Below, one piece after another: positions 41,481-49,914 of a DNA stretch of 64,000 bases (position 1 is its first letter; every line of letters begins with the position of its first letter). Location: assembly GCF_004151485.1 (NCBI RefSeq), contig NZ_SBFF01000002.1, forward strand, positions 372,001-436,000, given 5' to 3'. This DNA is from Sphingosinicella sp. CPCC 101087 (GTDB taxonomy: Bacteria > Pseudomonadota > Alphaproteobacteria > Sphingomonadales > Sphingomonadaceae). Made by a program: the position numbers and the translations under genes. Below the pieces are notes generated by a model. The model saw only the letters and a program-made list of their open reading frames with translations, had not been told where the DNA came from and did not search any database.

Positions 41481-41987
41481 CTAGGAGCGGCGGAGGGCGC
41501 GGTCAACCGGAGCAAGGCGGCCAAGTCTGTACAGGGACTGCCGCACCGTGGCTCCGGTGAGCGGATCGACCCAGTCGGGCGCGATATCGGCGAGCGGATC
41601 GAGAACGAAGCGCCGGTTGCGATATTCCGGGTGCGGAACGATAAGGCCGGGGCCGCCGCGCGCGCCTTCCGACCAGAGGATGATGTCGAGGTCGAGCACG
41701 CGCGCGCCCCAGCGCCGGCCCGGCCGGCGGCCATATTCGCGCTCGATGGCTTTCAGAGCGTCGAGAAGCTCCTCCGGGTCGAGATCGGTGCGAAGGCGCA
41801 CTGCGGCGTTGGCGAAGGCACGGCCGGCGGGCCCGAGCGCAGGCGTCGTGCGGATCCTCGAGACGCGCTCGACGGTGCCGAGATCGCCGAGCGTGCCGAT
41901 CGCGGCCTGGACGACCTTCGCAGGCGCGCCGTGGCGACCGTGGCGGCGGTTCGAGCCCAAGGCGATCAGGTAGCTTGTCTCGACCAT
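41481..41987 (-). CDS. folK: 2-amino-4-hydroxy-6-hydroxymethyldihydropteridine diphosphokinase
   Basis: A 168-aa enzyme of folate synthesis, transferring pyrophosphate from ATP to hydroxymethyl-dihydropterin. The family features are visible: ALGSNRRHG at the N-terminus, TTPALGPAGRAFANAAVRL near 45-65, RPGRRWGARVLDLDIILW near 95-110 (HPPK signature with the two Asp metal ligands) and PHPEYRNRRFVLDPLADIAP near 125. The ATG at 41985-41987 gives the normal length; the frame remains open upstream without similarity. It is divergent from the uracil-DNA glycosylase gene and followed by tRNA-Lys. Confidence 0.94.
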   Translation of the reverse strand: MVETSYLIALGSNRRHGRHGAPAKVVQAAIGTLGDLGTVERVSRIRTTPALGPAGRAFANAAVRLRTDLDPEELLDALKAIEREYGRRPGRRWGARVLDLDIILWSEGARGGPGLIVPHPEYRNRRFVLDPLADIAPDWVDPLTGATVRQSLYRLGRLAPVDRALRRS

Positions 41988-42103
41988 GGCGAGGCGCTTA
42001 GACCCAACCGCCCGCCAAGGGAATCGCCTCCCGGTGCGGCTGGAACGAGTCCCCCTTATCCGCACCGGGCCCGGCCCCTGCCGGGAACGACCGCTCGACC
42101 AGG

Positions 42104-42784
42104 ATGGAAACGACGCTGACCGACATGCTCTTGGAAAGTCCCGTCTCCGAGGCGGAAGCGCCGCGCGATTGCCCGCTCTGCCCGCGACTGGTCGCCCTTC
42201 GCGAGGCGTTGCGCGAGGAACATCCGGACTGGTGGAACGCGCCGGTGCCGGCATTCGGCGATCGCGGTGCCTGGCTCGGCATCGTCGGCCTCGCCCCGGG
42301 GATGTTCGGCGCCAACCGCACGGGCCGGCCGTTCACCGGGGACTATGCCGGCATCCTCCTCTACGAGACGTTGATCAAATATGGCCTGGCCGAGGGCGTC
42401 TATCGGGAGCGGACCGACGACGGCCTGAGGCTGACCGGCTGCGTCATCCTCAATTCGGTCAAATGCCTGCCGCCGGCCAACAAGCCGCTGCCGGCAGAGG
42501 TCGCCAATTGCAGCGTCTATTATCGCGGCGCGCTGGCGGTGCTTCCGAACGTGCGGCTGCTCGTCGCTTTGGGCCAGATTGCCCACGTCAATGCGGTGCG
42601 CACGGCCGGCGGGCGGCAGGCCGACTACAAGTTCGGCCATCTCGCCGAGCACCGGCTCCCCGGCGGGCTGCTGCTGCTCGATAGCTACCACTGCTCGCGC
42701 TACAATCAGAATACGGGCCGGCTGACGCGCGAGATGTTCGAGGCGGTGTTCGAGCGGGCGGTGGAGTTGCGGGCGGGATTCTAG
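42104..42784 (+). CDS. Uracil-DNA glycosylase, family 5 (UdgB-like)
   Basis: A 226-aa base-excision repair enzyme. CPLCPRL near 23-29 together with a later Cys suggests the iron-sulfur ligands of family 4/5 enzymes. Motif A is GLAPGMFGANRTGRPFTGDYAG (about 60-80), with Ala/Gly rather than a polar catalytic residue, as in family 5. The uracil pocket includes NSVKCLPPANKPL near 125 and ALGQIAH near 166, and DSYHCSRYNQNTG near 195 holds the motif C His. It removes uracil and possibly hypoxanthine from DNA. It starts 117 bp from folK. Confidence 0.9.
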   Translation: METTLTDMLLESPVSEAEAPRDCPLCPRLVALREALREEHPDWWNAPVPAFGDRGAWLGIVGLAPGMFGANRTGRPFTGDYAGILLYETLIKYGLAEGVYRERTDDGLRLTGCVILNSVKCLPPANKPLPAEVANCSVYYRGALAVLPNVRLLVALGQIAHVNAVRTAGGRQADYKFGHLAEHRLPGGLLLLDSYHCSRYNQNTGRLTREMFEAVFERAVELRAGF

Positions 42785-42808
42785 GCCCCGGCCGGTCTGA
42801 TCCGGCCG

Positions 42809-42941
42809 TTCGTCATGCCCGGCGGAGGCTGGCATTCAAGGTGAGTCAGCATGGACCCCAGCCTTCGCTGGGGTGACGAGAAGCCCCAGCCTTCGCTGGG
42901 GTGACGAGAAGAGGGAGGCCGGTGTGGTCTCGGCTGGGGGG
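42809..42941. repeat. REP-type element (family B) plus 40-bp tail, copy 1
   Basis: A left arm (CATGCCCGGCGGAGGCTGGC), AGTCAGCATGGACCCCAGCC and two tandem copies of CCCAGCCTTCGCTGGGGTGA are followed by a tail (GGGAGGCCGGTGTGGTCTCG...). Copy 2 at 43058-43159 repeats the same order. Between them lies a degenerate copy of the aguB 3' end, so the repeats mark a tandem duplication. Confidence 0.8.
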
Positions 42942-43057
42942 CAGACGTGCTGGAGGATCGGCCGTCCATCTCCGGGCGTCGGTTGACGAAGGCGAGGGCG
43001 GCACTTGGCGGTTGAGGCGATCGATCGAGGCGGGGGGCACGATGGTCGGGGTCGCCG
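42942..43057 (-). pseudogene. Degenerate duplicate of the aguB 3' end
   Basis: About 116 bp resembling the last 128 bp of aguB (43161-43288): both begin after the same REP tail with CAGAYGTSCTGGAVGATC, and share CCGGGCGTCGG/CCGGCGGTCG, GAAGGCGAGGGCGGC/GAAGGCGGCGC and CGATCGAGGCGG. Translated on the minus strand, one frame gives AALAFVNRRPEMDGR against AguB AAFGFFRDRRPELYGR and another gives PASID against TASID, so the copy carries frameshifts. It is a dead fragment left by tandem duplication. Confidence 0.75.
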
Positions 43058-43159
43058 TTCGCATCCCAGCGGAGGCTGGCGTTCAAGCTGAGTCAGCATG
43101 GACCCCAGCCTTCGCTGGGGTGACGAGAAGAGGGAGGCCGGTGTGGTCTCGGCTGGGGG
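43058..43159. repeat. REP-type element (family B) plus 40-bp tail, copy 2
   Basis: Same order as copy 1: the arm (CCCAGCGGAGGCTGGCGTTC), AGTCAGCATGGACCCCAGCC, one CTTCGCTGGGGTGACGAGAA and the tail (GGGAGGCCGGTGTGGTCTCG). It ends at the aguB stop codon (43160), so it lies directly 3' of the intact gene and could end its transcript. Confidence 0.8.
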
Positions 43160-44008
43160 TCAGATGTCCTGGACGATCCGGCCGTACAGTTCCGGCCGGC
43201 GGTCGCGGAAGAAGCCGAAGGCGGCGCGGTGGCGCTTGACGCGGTCGAGGTCGATCGAGGCGGTGAGCACGCCGGTCTCCGTCGCGCCGAACTCGGCGAG
43301 CATGTCGCCGCGCTCGTCGCAGATGAAGCTTCGGCCGTAGAAGATCTGGCCGCCTTCATTGCCGATCCGGTTGGCGGCGATCACCGGCACGACGTTGGAG
43401 ACGGCGTGGCCGATCATCGCCCGCCGCCACAGGCGGCTGGTGTCGAGGTCCGGGTCGTGCGGCTCGGAGCCGATGGCGGTGGGATAGAAGAGGATCTCGG
43501 CGCCCATCAGCATCAGCGAGCGCGCCGTCTCCGGATACCATTGGTCCCAGCAGATGCCGACGCCAAGGGTCGCGTCCGGCGTCGGCCAGACCTTGAAGCC
43601 GGTATTGCCGGGCCGGAAGTAGAACTTCTCCTCATAGCCGGGCCCGTCGGGAATGTGGCTCTTGCGGTAGACGCCCATGACGTCGCCGCGATCGTCGATC
43701 ATCGCCAGGCTGTTGTAGAAATGCGGCCCGTCCGCCTCGAAGAAGCTGGTCGGTATGTAGATGGAGAGCTCCGCCGCCAGCTCGCGCATCGCCAGCACCG
43801 CCGGATGGCGATCGGTCGGCCTGGCGCCGGCGAACAGGCCCTCATCCTCCGTTCGGCAGAAATAGGGACCCTCGAACAGCTCCGGCGGGAGCACGACCCT
43901 GGCGCCCTTGCCGGCGGCCTCGCGCACCAGCTCGGAGACGTTGCGGATATTCTCCTGCGTGTCGTCGCCGAAGGCGAGCTGCAGCGCGGCGACTTTGATC
44001 GTGGTCAT
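43160..44008 (-). CDS. aguB: N-carbamoylputrescine amidase
   Basis: A 282-aa nitrilase-family enzyme, converting N-carbamoylputrescine to putrescine, CO2 and ammonia, the last step of the agmatine route to polyamines. The catalytic triad is visible: Glu in PPELFEGPYF near 43, Lys in YRKSHIPDGPGYEEKFYF near 116 and Cys in GVGICWDQWYPE near 152. The length and ends match the family. The ATG at 44006-44008 gives MTTIKVAALQ. aguA lies 151 bp upstream on the same strand, completing the two-enzyme pathway. A broken duplicate of its 3' end lies just downstream. Confidence 0.95.
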   Translation of the reverse strand: MTTIKVAALQLAFGDDTQENIRNVSELVREAAGKGARVVLPPELFEGPYFCRTEDEGLFAGARPTDRHPAVLAMRELAAELSIYIPTSFFEADGPHFYNSLAMIDDRGDVMGVYRKSHIPDGPGYEEKFYFRPGNTGFKVWPTPDATLGVGICWDQWYPETARSLMLMGAEILFYPTAIGSEPHDPDLDTSRLWRRAMIGHAVSNVVPVIAANRIGNEGGQIFYGRSFICDERGDMLAEFGATETGVLTASIDLDRVKRHRAAFGFFRDRRPELYGRIVQDI

Positions 44009-44159
44009 GCTCTCAATGTCTCCGTCATTTCCGCGACGGCGGGAATTTCGCTTTGGTGATCGGAACTTCGGCTGGCAAGGCCGGTGCAACTCCATGATGG
44101 GGTCGCATCGTCCTCAGGACAATGTGGAGGGCTGCTCAGCTTCATTCGCAGGCTGCGGC

Positions 44160-45137
44160 CTATCTCGGCACCTGCTGGCTGATGCAGTGGAAGCTGCCGC
44201 CGCCGGTGAGGACATGGTCGGCGCGCAGGCCGATCGCCTCGCGTCCCGGGAAGAGCGCGCCGATCAGCTCGACCGCCGCATCGTCATTGGCGGCGCCGTA
44301 GACCGGCACGACCACGGCGGCATTGCCGACGTAGAAGTTCATGTAGGAAGCCGGAATGATCTCGCCGTCCCGTTCGACCCGTCCGGGGGAGGGGACAGGC
44401 GCCACTTCGAGCCCGAACGCCTCGGCCCGATAGCGGGCGTCGGCATAGACCTGCTGGTTGGGATCGGCGCTGCTCTCGGGCACCGGAACCGCCAGCTTCC
44501 CCTCGGCGACGAAGCGGGCGAGATTGTCGACGTGGCCGTCGGTATGGTCGTTCAGCAGGCCGTTGCCGAGCCAGAGCAGCCGCTCGATTCCGAGCGCGCG
44601 CTCGAGCCTTGCCTCGATCTCGGCCGCGTCGAAGCCGGGATTTCGGTTGGGATTGAGCAGGCACTGCTCGGTCGTGACGGCGAGGCCCGTCCCGTCCACG
44701 TCGATCGCGCCGCCCTCCAGCACCCAATCGTAGCGGACCGGCTCGAGGTCGATCGTCTCGGCGAGGCGCAAGCCGACCGTGTCGTCGCCCTCCAGCTCAT
44801 ATTTGCCGCCCCAGCCGTTGAACAGGAAGCTGCGGGCGAGGCGCCGCCCGTCCTGCTTGAGGATGAGCGGCCCGGTATCGCGCAGCCAGATGTCGCCGAA
44901 CGGCTCCTGGACGATCGCCGCGAAGGGCGCGAGGCGCTTCGCTGCCTCGACCGAATCCGGGTCGGCGGCGACCAGCCGGACCTCCTCGCCCCGGCCGCCG
45001 GCATGCACCGCTCGCGCGAACGCCGCCACTTCCTCCCGCGCCGGCTCGAGATCCGTCTCCCAAAGATCGGCATGGCTCGGAAAGCCGATCCACACGCAAT
45101 CGTGCGGCGCCCATTCGGGCGGCTGGCGCGCGCTCAT
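44160..45137 (-). CDS. aguA: Agmatine deiminase
   Basis: A 325-aa guanidino-modifying enzyme, hydrolysing agmatine to N-carbamoylputrescine and ammonia. The motifs are IWLRDTGPLIL near 83, EGGAIDVDG near 142, NDHTDGHVDNLARF near 195 (catalytic Asp/His) and the nucleophile Cys in the C-terminal TGGGSFHCISQQ. Slightly shorter than plant and Pseudomonas enzymes but complete. It precedes aguB, so putrescine is made from agmatine; no arginine decarboxylase is in the window. Confidence 0.95.
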   Translation of the reverse strand: MSARQPPEWAPHDCVWIGFPSHADLWETDLEPAREEVAAFARAVHAGGRGEEVRLVAADPDSVEAAKRLAPFAAIVQEPFGDIWLRDTGPLILKQDGRRLARSFLFNGWGGKYELEGDDTVGLRLAETIDLEPVRYDWVLEGGAIDVDGTGLAVTTEQCLLNPNRNPGFDAAEIEARLERALGIERLLWLGNGLLNDHTDGHVDNLARFVAEGKLAVPVPESSADPNQQVYADARYRAEAFGLEVAPVPSPGRVERDGEIIPASYMNFYVGNAAVVVPVYGAANDDAAVELIGALFPGREAIGLRADHVLTGGGSFHCISQQVPR

Positions 45138-45285
45138 CTATGGCTCCCTTTCGCCATGAGGTCGTCCCGGCGGCTTCCGGGATTGGTGAACAGGCTGGCA
45201 GCCGAACCAACCAGGCGGCTGTTCACCGGTTCCGACTTTCGCCGGAACGGCTCCGCCCGGACCTGTTCGCGGCAGCGTGCACGAC

Positions 45286-46941
45286 CTACATCCCCGCCTG
45301 CGAGCGGTCCCTGATCGCCCGGAATTCGTCGCCTTCGTACCAGTTCGGCCATTCGCCGCCTTCCGCGAGATCGCGCCCGAGGCGATAGAAGATCCGCATC
45401 TCCTTCATGGCGCCGGACCAGTCCCAGCCGGGATCATATTCGTCGCCGGGCGCGTGGTAGCGGCTGGCGCGATATTCGGCCTGCCAGGCGTCTCCGGCGG
45501 CGCGGCCGCCATTGACGAGGTCGGGGCCGAGCTTGGCATAGACCATCGGCACGCCGAGCTTGGCCATGCTGAAATGGTCGGACCGGTAATAATAGCCGGC
45601 CTGCGGTGACGGCTCCGGGGTCAGCGCCAGATTCTCGGCCGCCACGGCGCGCTCGAGATAGGCGTCGAGCTCGGACTTGCCGGCACCGACCGCGTAGAAA
45701 TCGCGAGCGTCGCCGTGCATCGTCAGGCTGTCGATATTGATCCCGCCCACGGTCCGCTCGAGCGGATAGATCGGGTTGGCGGCATAATAAGCGGAGCCGA
45801 GCAGACCGGATTCCTCGGCGGTGACGGCGATGAAGACGATCGAGCGGTCCGGCCGGCCGGCGCGGGCATGCGCCTCGGCGAGGGCCACCAAGGCCGCGGT
45901 ACCGGTGGCATTATCGACCGCGCCGTTGCAGATCCGGTCCTCGCCCTCCTCGCGGCAGATGCCGAGATGGTCCCAATGGGCGGTGTAGAGGACATATTCC
46001 TGCGGACGTGCCGTGCCCGGCAGGATCCCGACGACGTTGCGCGACTGGGCGGTTCGGATCGTCTGGTCGACCGTCATCGAAGCGCGAAGGCCGAGCGGAA
46101 CGGCGCGAAAGCCGCTCTGGCGGGCGGCACGGGCCAGAGCGTCGAGATCCTGGCCGCCGGCGGAGAGCAGTCGCCGCGCCGCCTCGTTGGTGAGCCAGCC
46201 GTTGACCGCCGTCTGGTCGGCGCCGCCGTCGGCGGACTGCATGTAGAGCTGCGGGCCGGTCCAGCTGTTCTCGACGACGTTCCAGCCGTAGGCGGCCGGG
46301 GCGGTATCGTGGACGATGAAGGCGGCGGCGGCGCCCTGCCGGGCCGCTTCCTCATATTTGTAGGTCCAGCGGCCATAATAGGTCATCGCCCGGCCGTTGA
46401 AGGGACCTTCCAGCGTCGGCGAATCCCAGTCCGGATCGTTGACCAGGATGATGACGGTCTTGCCGCGGACGTCCAAGCCCTCATAATCGTTCCAGCCGCG
46501 CTCCGGCGCGTTGATCCCGTAGCCGACGAAGACGATCTCGCTGTCCGACAGCTCGACGCGCGGCTGGACGCGATAGGAGGCGCCGACCATGTCGGTCCGG
46601 TAGGCGAAGTTCATGTCGCCGCCGGTGCCGGTCACCCGAAGGCTCGGGCTGCCCTGTGCCGTGATCTCGACCAGGGGCACGTCCTGGAACCAGCTGCCAT
46701 CGTTGCCCGGCTGGAGCCCGGCGCGCTCGAATTCCCGCGCGAGCAGCTCGACGGTCCGCGTCTCGCCTTCGGTGCCAGGGGCGCGGCCCTGAAATTCGTC
46801 GGCGGAGAGCTGCTGCGTCACCCGCTGGAGTGTCGGTAGCGAGATCTGCGCACCCGTCCCGCTATCGGGCGTGCCCGCCGTGGTGCAGGCCGCAATCAGC
46901 ATCGCCGCCGAGGGCAAGAGGAAGGTCCGCATCAAGCGCAT
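45286..46941 (-). CDS. M28 family zinc metallopeptidase lipoprotein
   Basis: A 551-aa lipoprotein. The lipobox LIAAC near residue 19 is followed by a Ser/Gly linker, a PA insert domain (about 125-270) and the catalytic M28 fold with its two-zinc ligands: YTAHWDHLG near 325 (His, Asp), NGAVDNATGTAAL near 345, AVTAEESGLLG near 380 (general-base Glu), GGINIDSL near 407 and RSDHFSMAKLG near 458. It is likely an aminopeptidase acting in the periplasm or at the outer membrane. The ATG at 46939-46941 has CAGGAG 8 nt upstream; a second ATG three codons later is possible. It is divergent from an S9 peptidase. Confidence 0.92.
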   Translation of the reverse strand: MRLMRTFLLPSAAMLIAACTTAGTPDSGTGAQISLPTLQRVTQQLSADEFQGRAPGTEGETRTVELLAREFERAGLQPGNDGSWFQDVPLVEITAQGSPSLRVTGTGGDMNFAYRTDMVGASYRVQPRVELSDSEIVFVGYGINAPERGWNDYEGLDVRGKTVIILVNDPDWDSPTLEGPFNGRAMTYYGRWTYKYEEAARQGAAAAFIVHDTAPAAYGWNVVENSWTGPQLYMQSADGGADQTAVNGWLTNEAARRLLSAGGQDLDALARAARQSGFRAVPLGLRASMTVDQTIRTAQSRNVVGILPGTARPQEYVLYTAHWDHLGICREEGEDRICNGAVDNATGTAALVALAEAHARAGRPDRSIVFIAVTAEESGLLGSAYYAANPIYPLERTVGGINIDSLTMHGDARDFYAVGAGKSELDAYLERAVAAENLALTPEPSPQAGYYYRSDHFSMAKLGVPMVYAKLGPDLVNGGRAAGDAWQAEYRASRYHAPGDEYDPGWDWSGAMKEMRIFYRLGRDLAEGGEWPNWYEGDEFRAIRDRSQAGM

Positions 46942-47059
46942 CACACATTCTCCTGGGTCCGGAACGGCCGAGCTTTTGGCAGCACGCCTCTGCCGGCGCA
47001 ACCTTGCGCGCGGCCCTTGGCCTTGGCATCAGAACGGCAGGGGACTTCAGGGGGGGAAT

Positions 47060-49039
47060 ATGTTTCAGTGGATTCGCAAGGCGGCGCTGCCGCTGATCGT
47101 CGGCGCCTGGGCGGCCGCGGCGTCGGCGCAGGCGAGCGATCCGGCGGCGATGTTCGGCGTGCGGGAGAGTATCGAGAGCATCGCCATGTCTCCCGACGGG
47201 CGCCGGCTCGCTTATGTCGCGCCGGCGGCGGGCCCGGCCTCGCGCCTGTACACGGTGGACCTCGATACCGGCGAATCCCGCCAGACGACCGCCGTCGACG
47301 GAGTCGGGCAGCGGCTCGGCCGCTGCAGCTGGGCATCGAACACGCGACTGGTCTGCACGGTCTTCGTCCTGAGCGATTCTCCCGGCGTGCTGGTCGGCGT
47401 GTCGCGGCTCGTCGCGCTCGACATGGACGGATCGAACGTCCGTCAGCTCGGCCAGACCCAGAGCTTCTACCAGCGCTATGCCAACCTGTGGGGCGGCGAG
47501 ATCATCGACTGGCTGCCGGGCGAGGACGGCGCGGTCCTGATGGGCCAGATCTTCGTGCCCGAGCAGCGTGCCAATACCAATATCGAGCGCCGGCAAGAGG
47601 GATTCGGCGTCGTCCGCGTCGACACGGCGACGCTCGCCACGCGTCGGGTCGAGACGCCGCGGCTGCATGCCGCCGATTATATATCGGACGGCCGGGGCAA
47701 TGTTCGGATCATGGGCATGCAGCCGCCGCGCGGCGAGACCCGCATGGCCGGCGACGTCGTCAACTATTTCTACCGGCGGGCGGGGTCGAGCGAGTGGCTT
47801 CCTCTCGGCAGCTACAATCTCGAGAGCCGCGACGGCCCGAACCCCAAGGCCGTCGATCCCGATCTCGATGCCGCCTACGCCTTCGACAAGCTGGACGGGC
47901 GCCTGGCGCTCTACCGTCTCGCGCTCGACGGTTCGGGGCGGCGCGAGCTGGTCCTCTCGCACGACCGGGTGGACGTCGACGGGCTCGTCCGGATCGGCCG
48001 GCGCGGCCGTGTCGTGGGCGCGAGCTTCGCCACCGAGCGGCGCCAGCTCGTCTATTTCGATCCGGAGCTGAAGCAGCTCGCCGAGCAATTGTCGCGCGCG
48101 CTTCCCGGACTGCCGCTGATCCGGTTCGTGGATTCTTCGGAGGACGAGGGGCGGCTGCTGATCTGGGCCGGCAGCGATCGCGATCCGGGCCGTTACTATA
48201 CTTACGACCGGGAGTCGCGCAGACTCAACGAGATCATGCTCAGCCGGCCGCAGCTCGAAGGCGTGCCGCTGGCGGAGGTCCGCGCCGTGACCTACCGCGC
48301 CCGCGACGGGACCGAGGTCCCCGCCTATCTGACCCTGCCGCCCGGAAGCAGCGGCCGGGGGCTCCCGGCGATCGTCCTGCCGCATGGCGGCCCCGAATCG
48401 CGCGACGAATGGGGTTTCGACTGGCTGCCGCAATATTTCGCCCACCGTGGATTTGCCGTCCTGCAGCCCAATTTCCGCGGCTCCTCCGGCTATGGCGACG
48501 ACTGGTTCCGGGAAAACGGCTTCCAAGCGTGGCGGACGGCGATCGGCGACGTCAATGACGGCGGACGCTGGCTGGCGGCGGAAGGTATCGCCGATCCGGC
48601 GAAGCTGGCGATCGTCGGCTGGTCCTATGGCGGCTATGCCGCGCTCCAATCCAACGTGCTCGATTCCGGCCTGTTCAAGGCCGTCGTGGCGATCGCTCCG
48701 GTCGCCGACCTCAACCTGCTCAAGGAGGAATGGCGGGGCTGGACCAACTTCGCGGCGATGCGCGACTTCATCGGCAGCGGCGCGCATATACGGGAAGGCT
48801 CGCCGGCACAGAATGCCGGGGCGATCGGCGTGCCGGTGCTGATGTTCCACGGCGATCTCGACCGCAACGTCAGCGACCGCCAGTCGCGGCTGATGGACGA
48901 ACGGCTGCGCGATGCCGGCGGCCGTTCCGAGCTCGTCATCTTCCCGGGACTCGATCATTCGATCCAGGACAGCGAGGCGCGGACGCGGATGCTGAGCCGG
49001 AGCGATGCGTTCCTGCGCGAAGCGATGGCGATGGAATGA
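47060..49039 (+). CDS. S9 family prolyl-oligopeptidase-type peptidase
   Basis: A 659-aa exported serine peptidase. It has a signal peptide (MFQWIRKAALPLIVGAWAAA, cut after ASA), a beta-propeller of WD40/TolB-like repeats (about 35-400; SPDGRRLAYV) and a C-terminal alpha/beta-hydrolase with catalytic Ser in GWSYGGYAAL near 527, Asp in HGDLDRNVSD near 605 and His in GLDHSIQD near 637. It is an acylaminoacyl- or dipeptidyl-peptidase type. ATG at 47060 behind GGGGGG. A perfect bidirectional terminator follows, shared with rpsD. Confidence 0.93.
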   Translation: MFQWIRKAALPLIVGAWAAAASAQASDPAAMFGVRESIESIAMSPDGRRLAYVAPAAGPASRLYTVDLDTGESRQTTAVDGVGQRLGRCSWASNTRLVCTVFVLSDSPGVLVGVSRLVALDMDGSNVRQLGQTQSFYQRYANLWGGEIIDWLPGEDGAVLMGQIFVPEQRANTNIERRQEGFGVVRVDTATLATRRVETPRLHAADYISDGRGNVRIMGMQPPRGETRMAGDVVNYFYRRAGSSEWLPLGSYNLESRDGPNPKAVDPDLDAAYAFDKLDGRLALYRLALDGSGRRELVLSHDRVDVDGLVRIGRRGRVVGASFATERRQLVYFDPELKQLAEQLSRALPGLPLIRFVDSSEDEGRLLIWAGSDRDPGRYYTYDRESRRLNEIMLSRPQLEGVPLAEVRAVTYRARDGTEVPAYLTLPPGSSGRGLPAIVLPHGGPESRDEWGFDWLPQYFAHRGFAVLQPNFRGSSGYGDDWFRENGFQAWRTAIGDVNDGGRWLAAEGIADPAKLAIVGWSYGGYAALQSNVLDSGLFKAVVAIAPVADLNLLKEEWRGWTNFAAMRDFIGSGAHIREGSPAQNAGAIGVPVLMFHGDLDRNVSDRQSRLMDERLRDAGGRSELVIFPGLDHSIQDSEARTRMLSRSDAFLREAMAME

Positions 49040-49041
49040 GA

Positions 49042-49067
49042 AAGGGCGGCCCAGTCGGGCCGCCCTT
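49042..49067. terminator. Bidirectional rho-independent terminator
   Basis: A perfect 11-bp stem AAGGGCGGCCC (49042-49052), loop AGTC, complement 49057-49067. With A/T-rich ends on both sides it can stop transcription of both the S9 peptidase gene and the convergent rpsD. Confidence 0.88.
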
Positions 49068-49094
49068 CACCAACTCAGCCGTGCCCGTTCAGGC

Positions 49095-49709
49095 TCAGCG
49101 CGAGTAGAATTCGACCACCAGGTTCGGCTCCATCCGCACCGGATAGGGAACCTCGTCGAGGGTCGGGACGCGGTTGAACACCACCTTGGTGGCGCCGTCC
49201 TGCACCACATATTCGGGGATATCGCGCTCGGCGAGGCCCTGCGCCTCCATCACCAGCGCCATTTCCTGCGCCTTCGGCCCGAGCTCGATCACGTCGCCGA
49301 CCTTCACCCGGGCGGAGGCGATGTTGAGCTTGCGGCCGTTGACCCGGATGTGGCCGTGATTCACCAGCTGACGCGCGGCCCAGATGGTCGGCGCGAACTT
49401 GGCGCGGTAGACGACCATGTCGAGCCGGCGCTCGAGCAGGCCGATCAGATTCTGCGAGGTGTCGCCCTTCATGCGGCTCGCTTCCTGGAAGGTCCGCTTG
49501 AACTGCTTTTCGGTTACGTCGCCATAATAGCCCTTCAGCTTCTGCTTGGCGCGGAGCTGGATTCCGAAGTCGGAAAGCTTGCCCTTGCGGCGCTGGCCAT
49601 GCTGGCCGGGACCATATTCGCGGCGGTTGACCGGGCTCTTGGGACGTCCGAAGACGTTCTCGCCCATCCGGCGGTCGAGCTTGTACTTGGCGCTTGAGCG
49701 CTTCGACAT
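49095..49709 (-). CDS. rpsD: 30S ribosomal protein S4
   Basis: A 204-aa primary rRNA-binding protein of the small subunit. The S4 N-terminal domain ([29 protein letters not shown]) and the S4 RNA-binding domain ([37 protein letters not shown]) are intact, and the length is standard for alphaproteobacteria. The 205-bp gap to the trmJ fusion upstream presumably contains its promoter. Confidence 0.98.
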   Translation of the reverse strand: MSKRSSAKYKLDRRMGENVFGRPKSPVNRREYGPGQHGQRRKGKLSDFGIQLRAKQKLKGYYGDVTEKQFKRTFQEASRMKGDTSQNLIGLLERRLDMVVYRAKFAPTIWAARQLVNHGHIRVNGRKLNIASARVKVGDVIELGPKAQEMALVMEAQGLAERDIPEYVVQDGATKVVFNRVPTLDEVPYPVRMEPNLVVEFYSR

Positions 49710-49914
49710 GTCTTACTCCAATTTGCTTCGTGTCGTGGCCACCCCCCCGGTCCGAGAACCGATTCCCGCTTTCCGGGAAGGGCGTATGTCCCTGGAACCG
49801 CACCGCCGGACCATGACAGTTCCGGCGCGGCCACCGCTTCACCAGGGGTGCGGGGCCAATTGCGAAGGCGGGCACATGGTCGAAAAGGCGTGCAAAGTCA
49901 ACCGGCCGCCCTCT

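Noticed and set aside
41385-41484. Peptide frame SRIRTCDLLIKSQLLYRLSYGP
   Set aside because: This is the translated antisense of tRNA-Lys, a frequent mis-annotation, not a protein.
46862-48958. 698-aa minus-strand frame opposite the S9 peptidase gene
   Set aside because: The S9 catalytic triad and signal peptide lie on the plus strand; the minus frame shows no family features.
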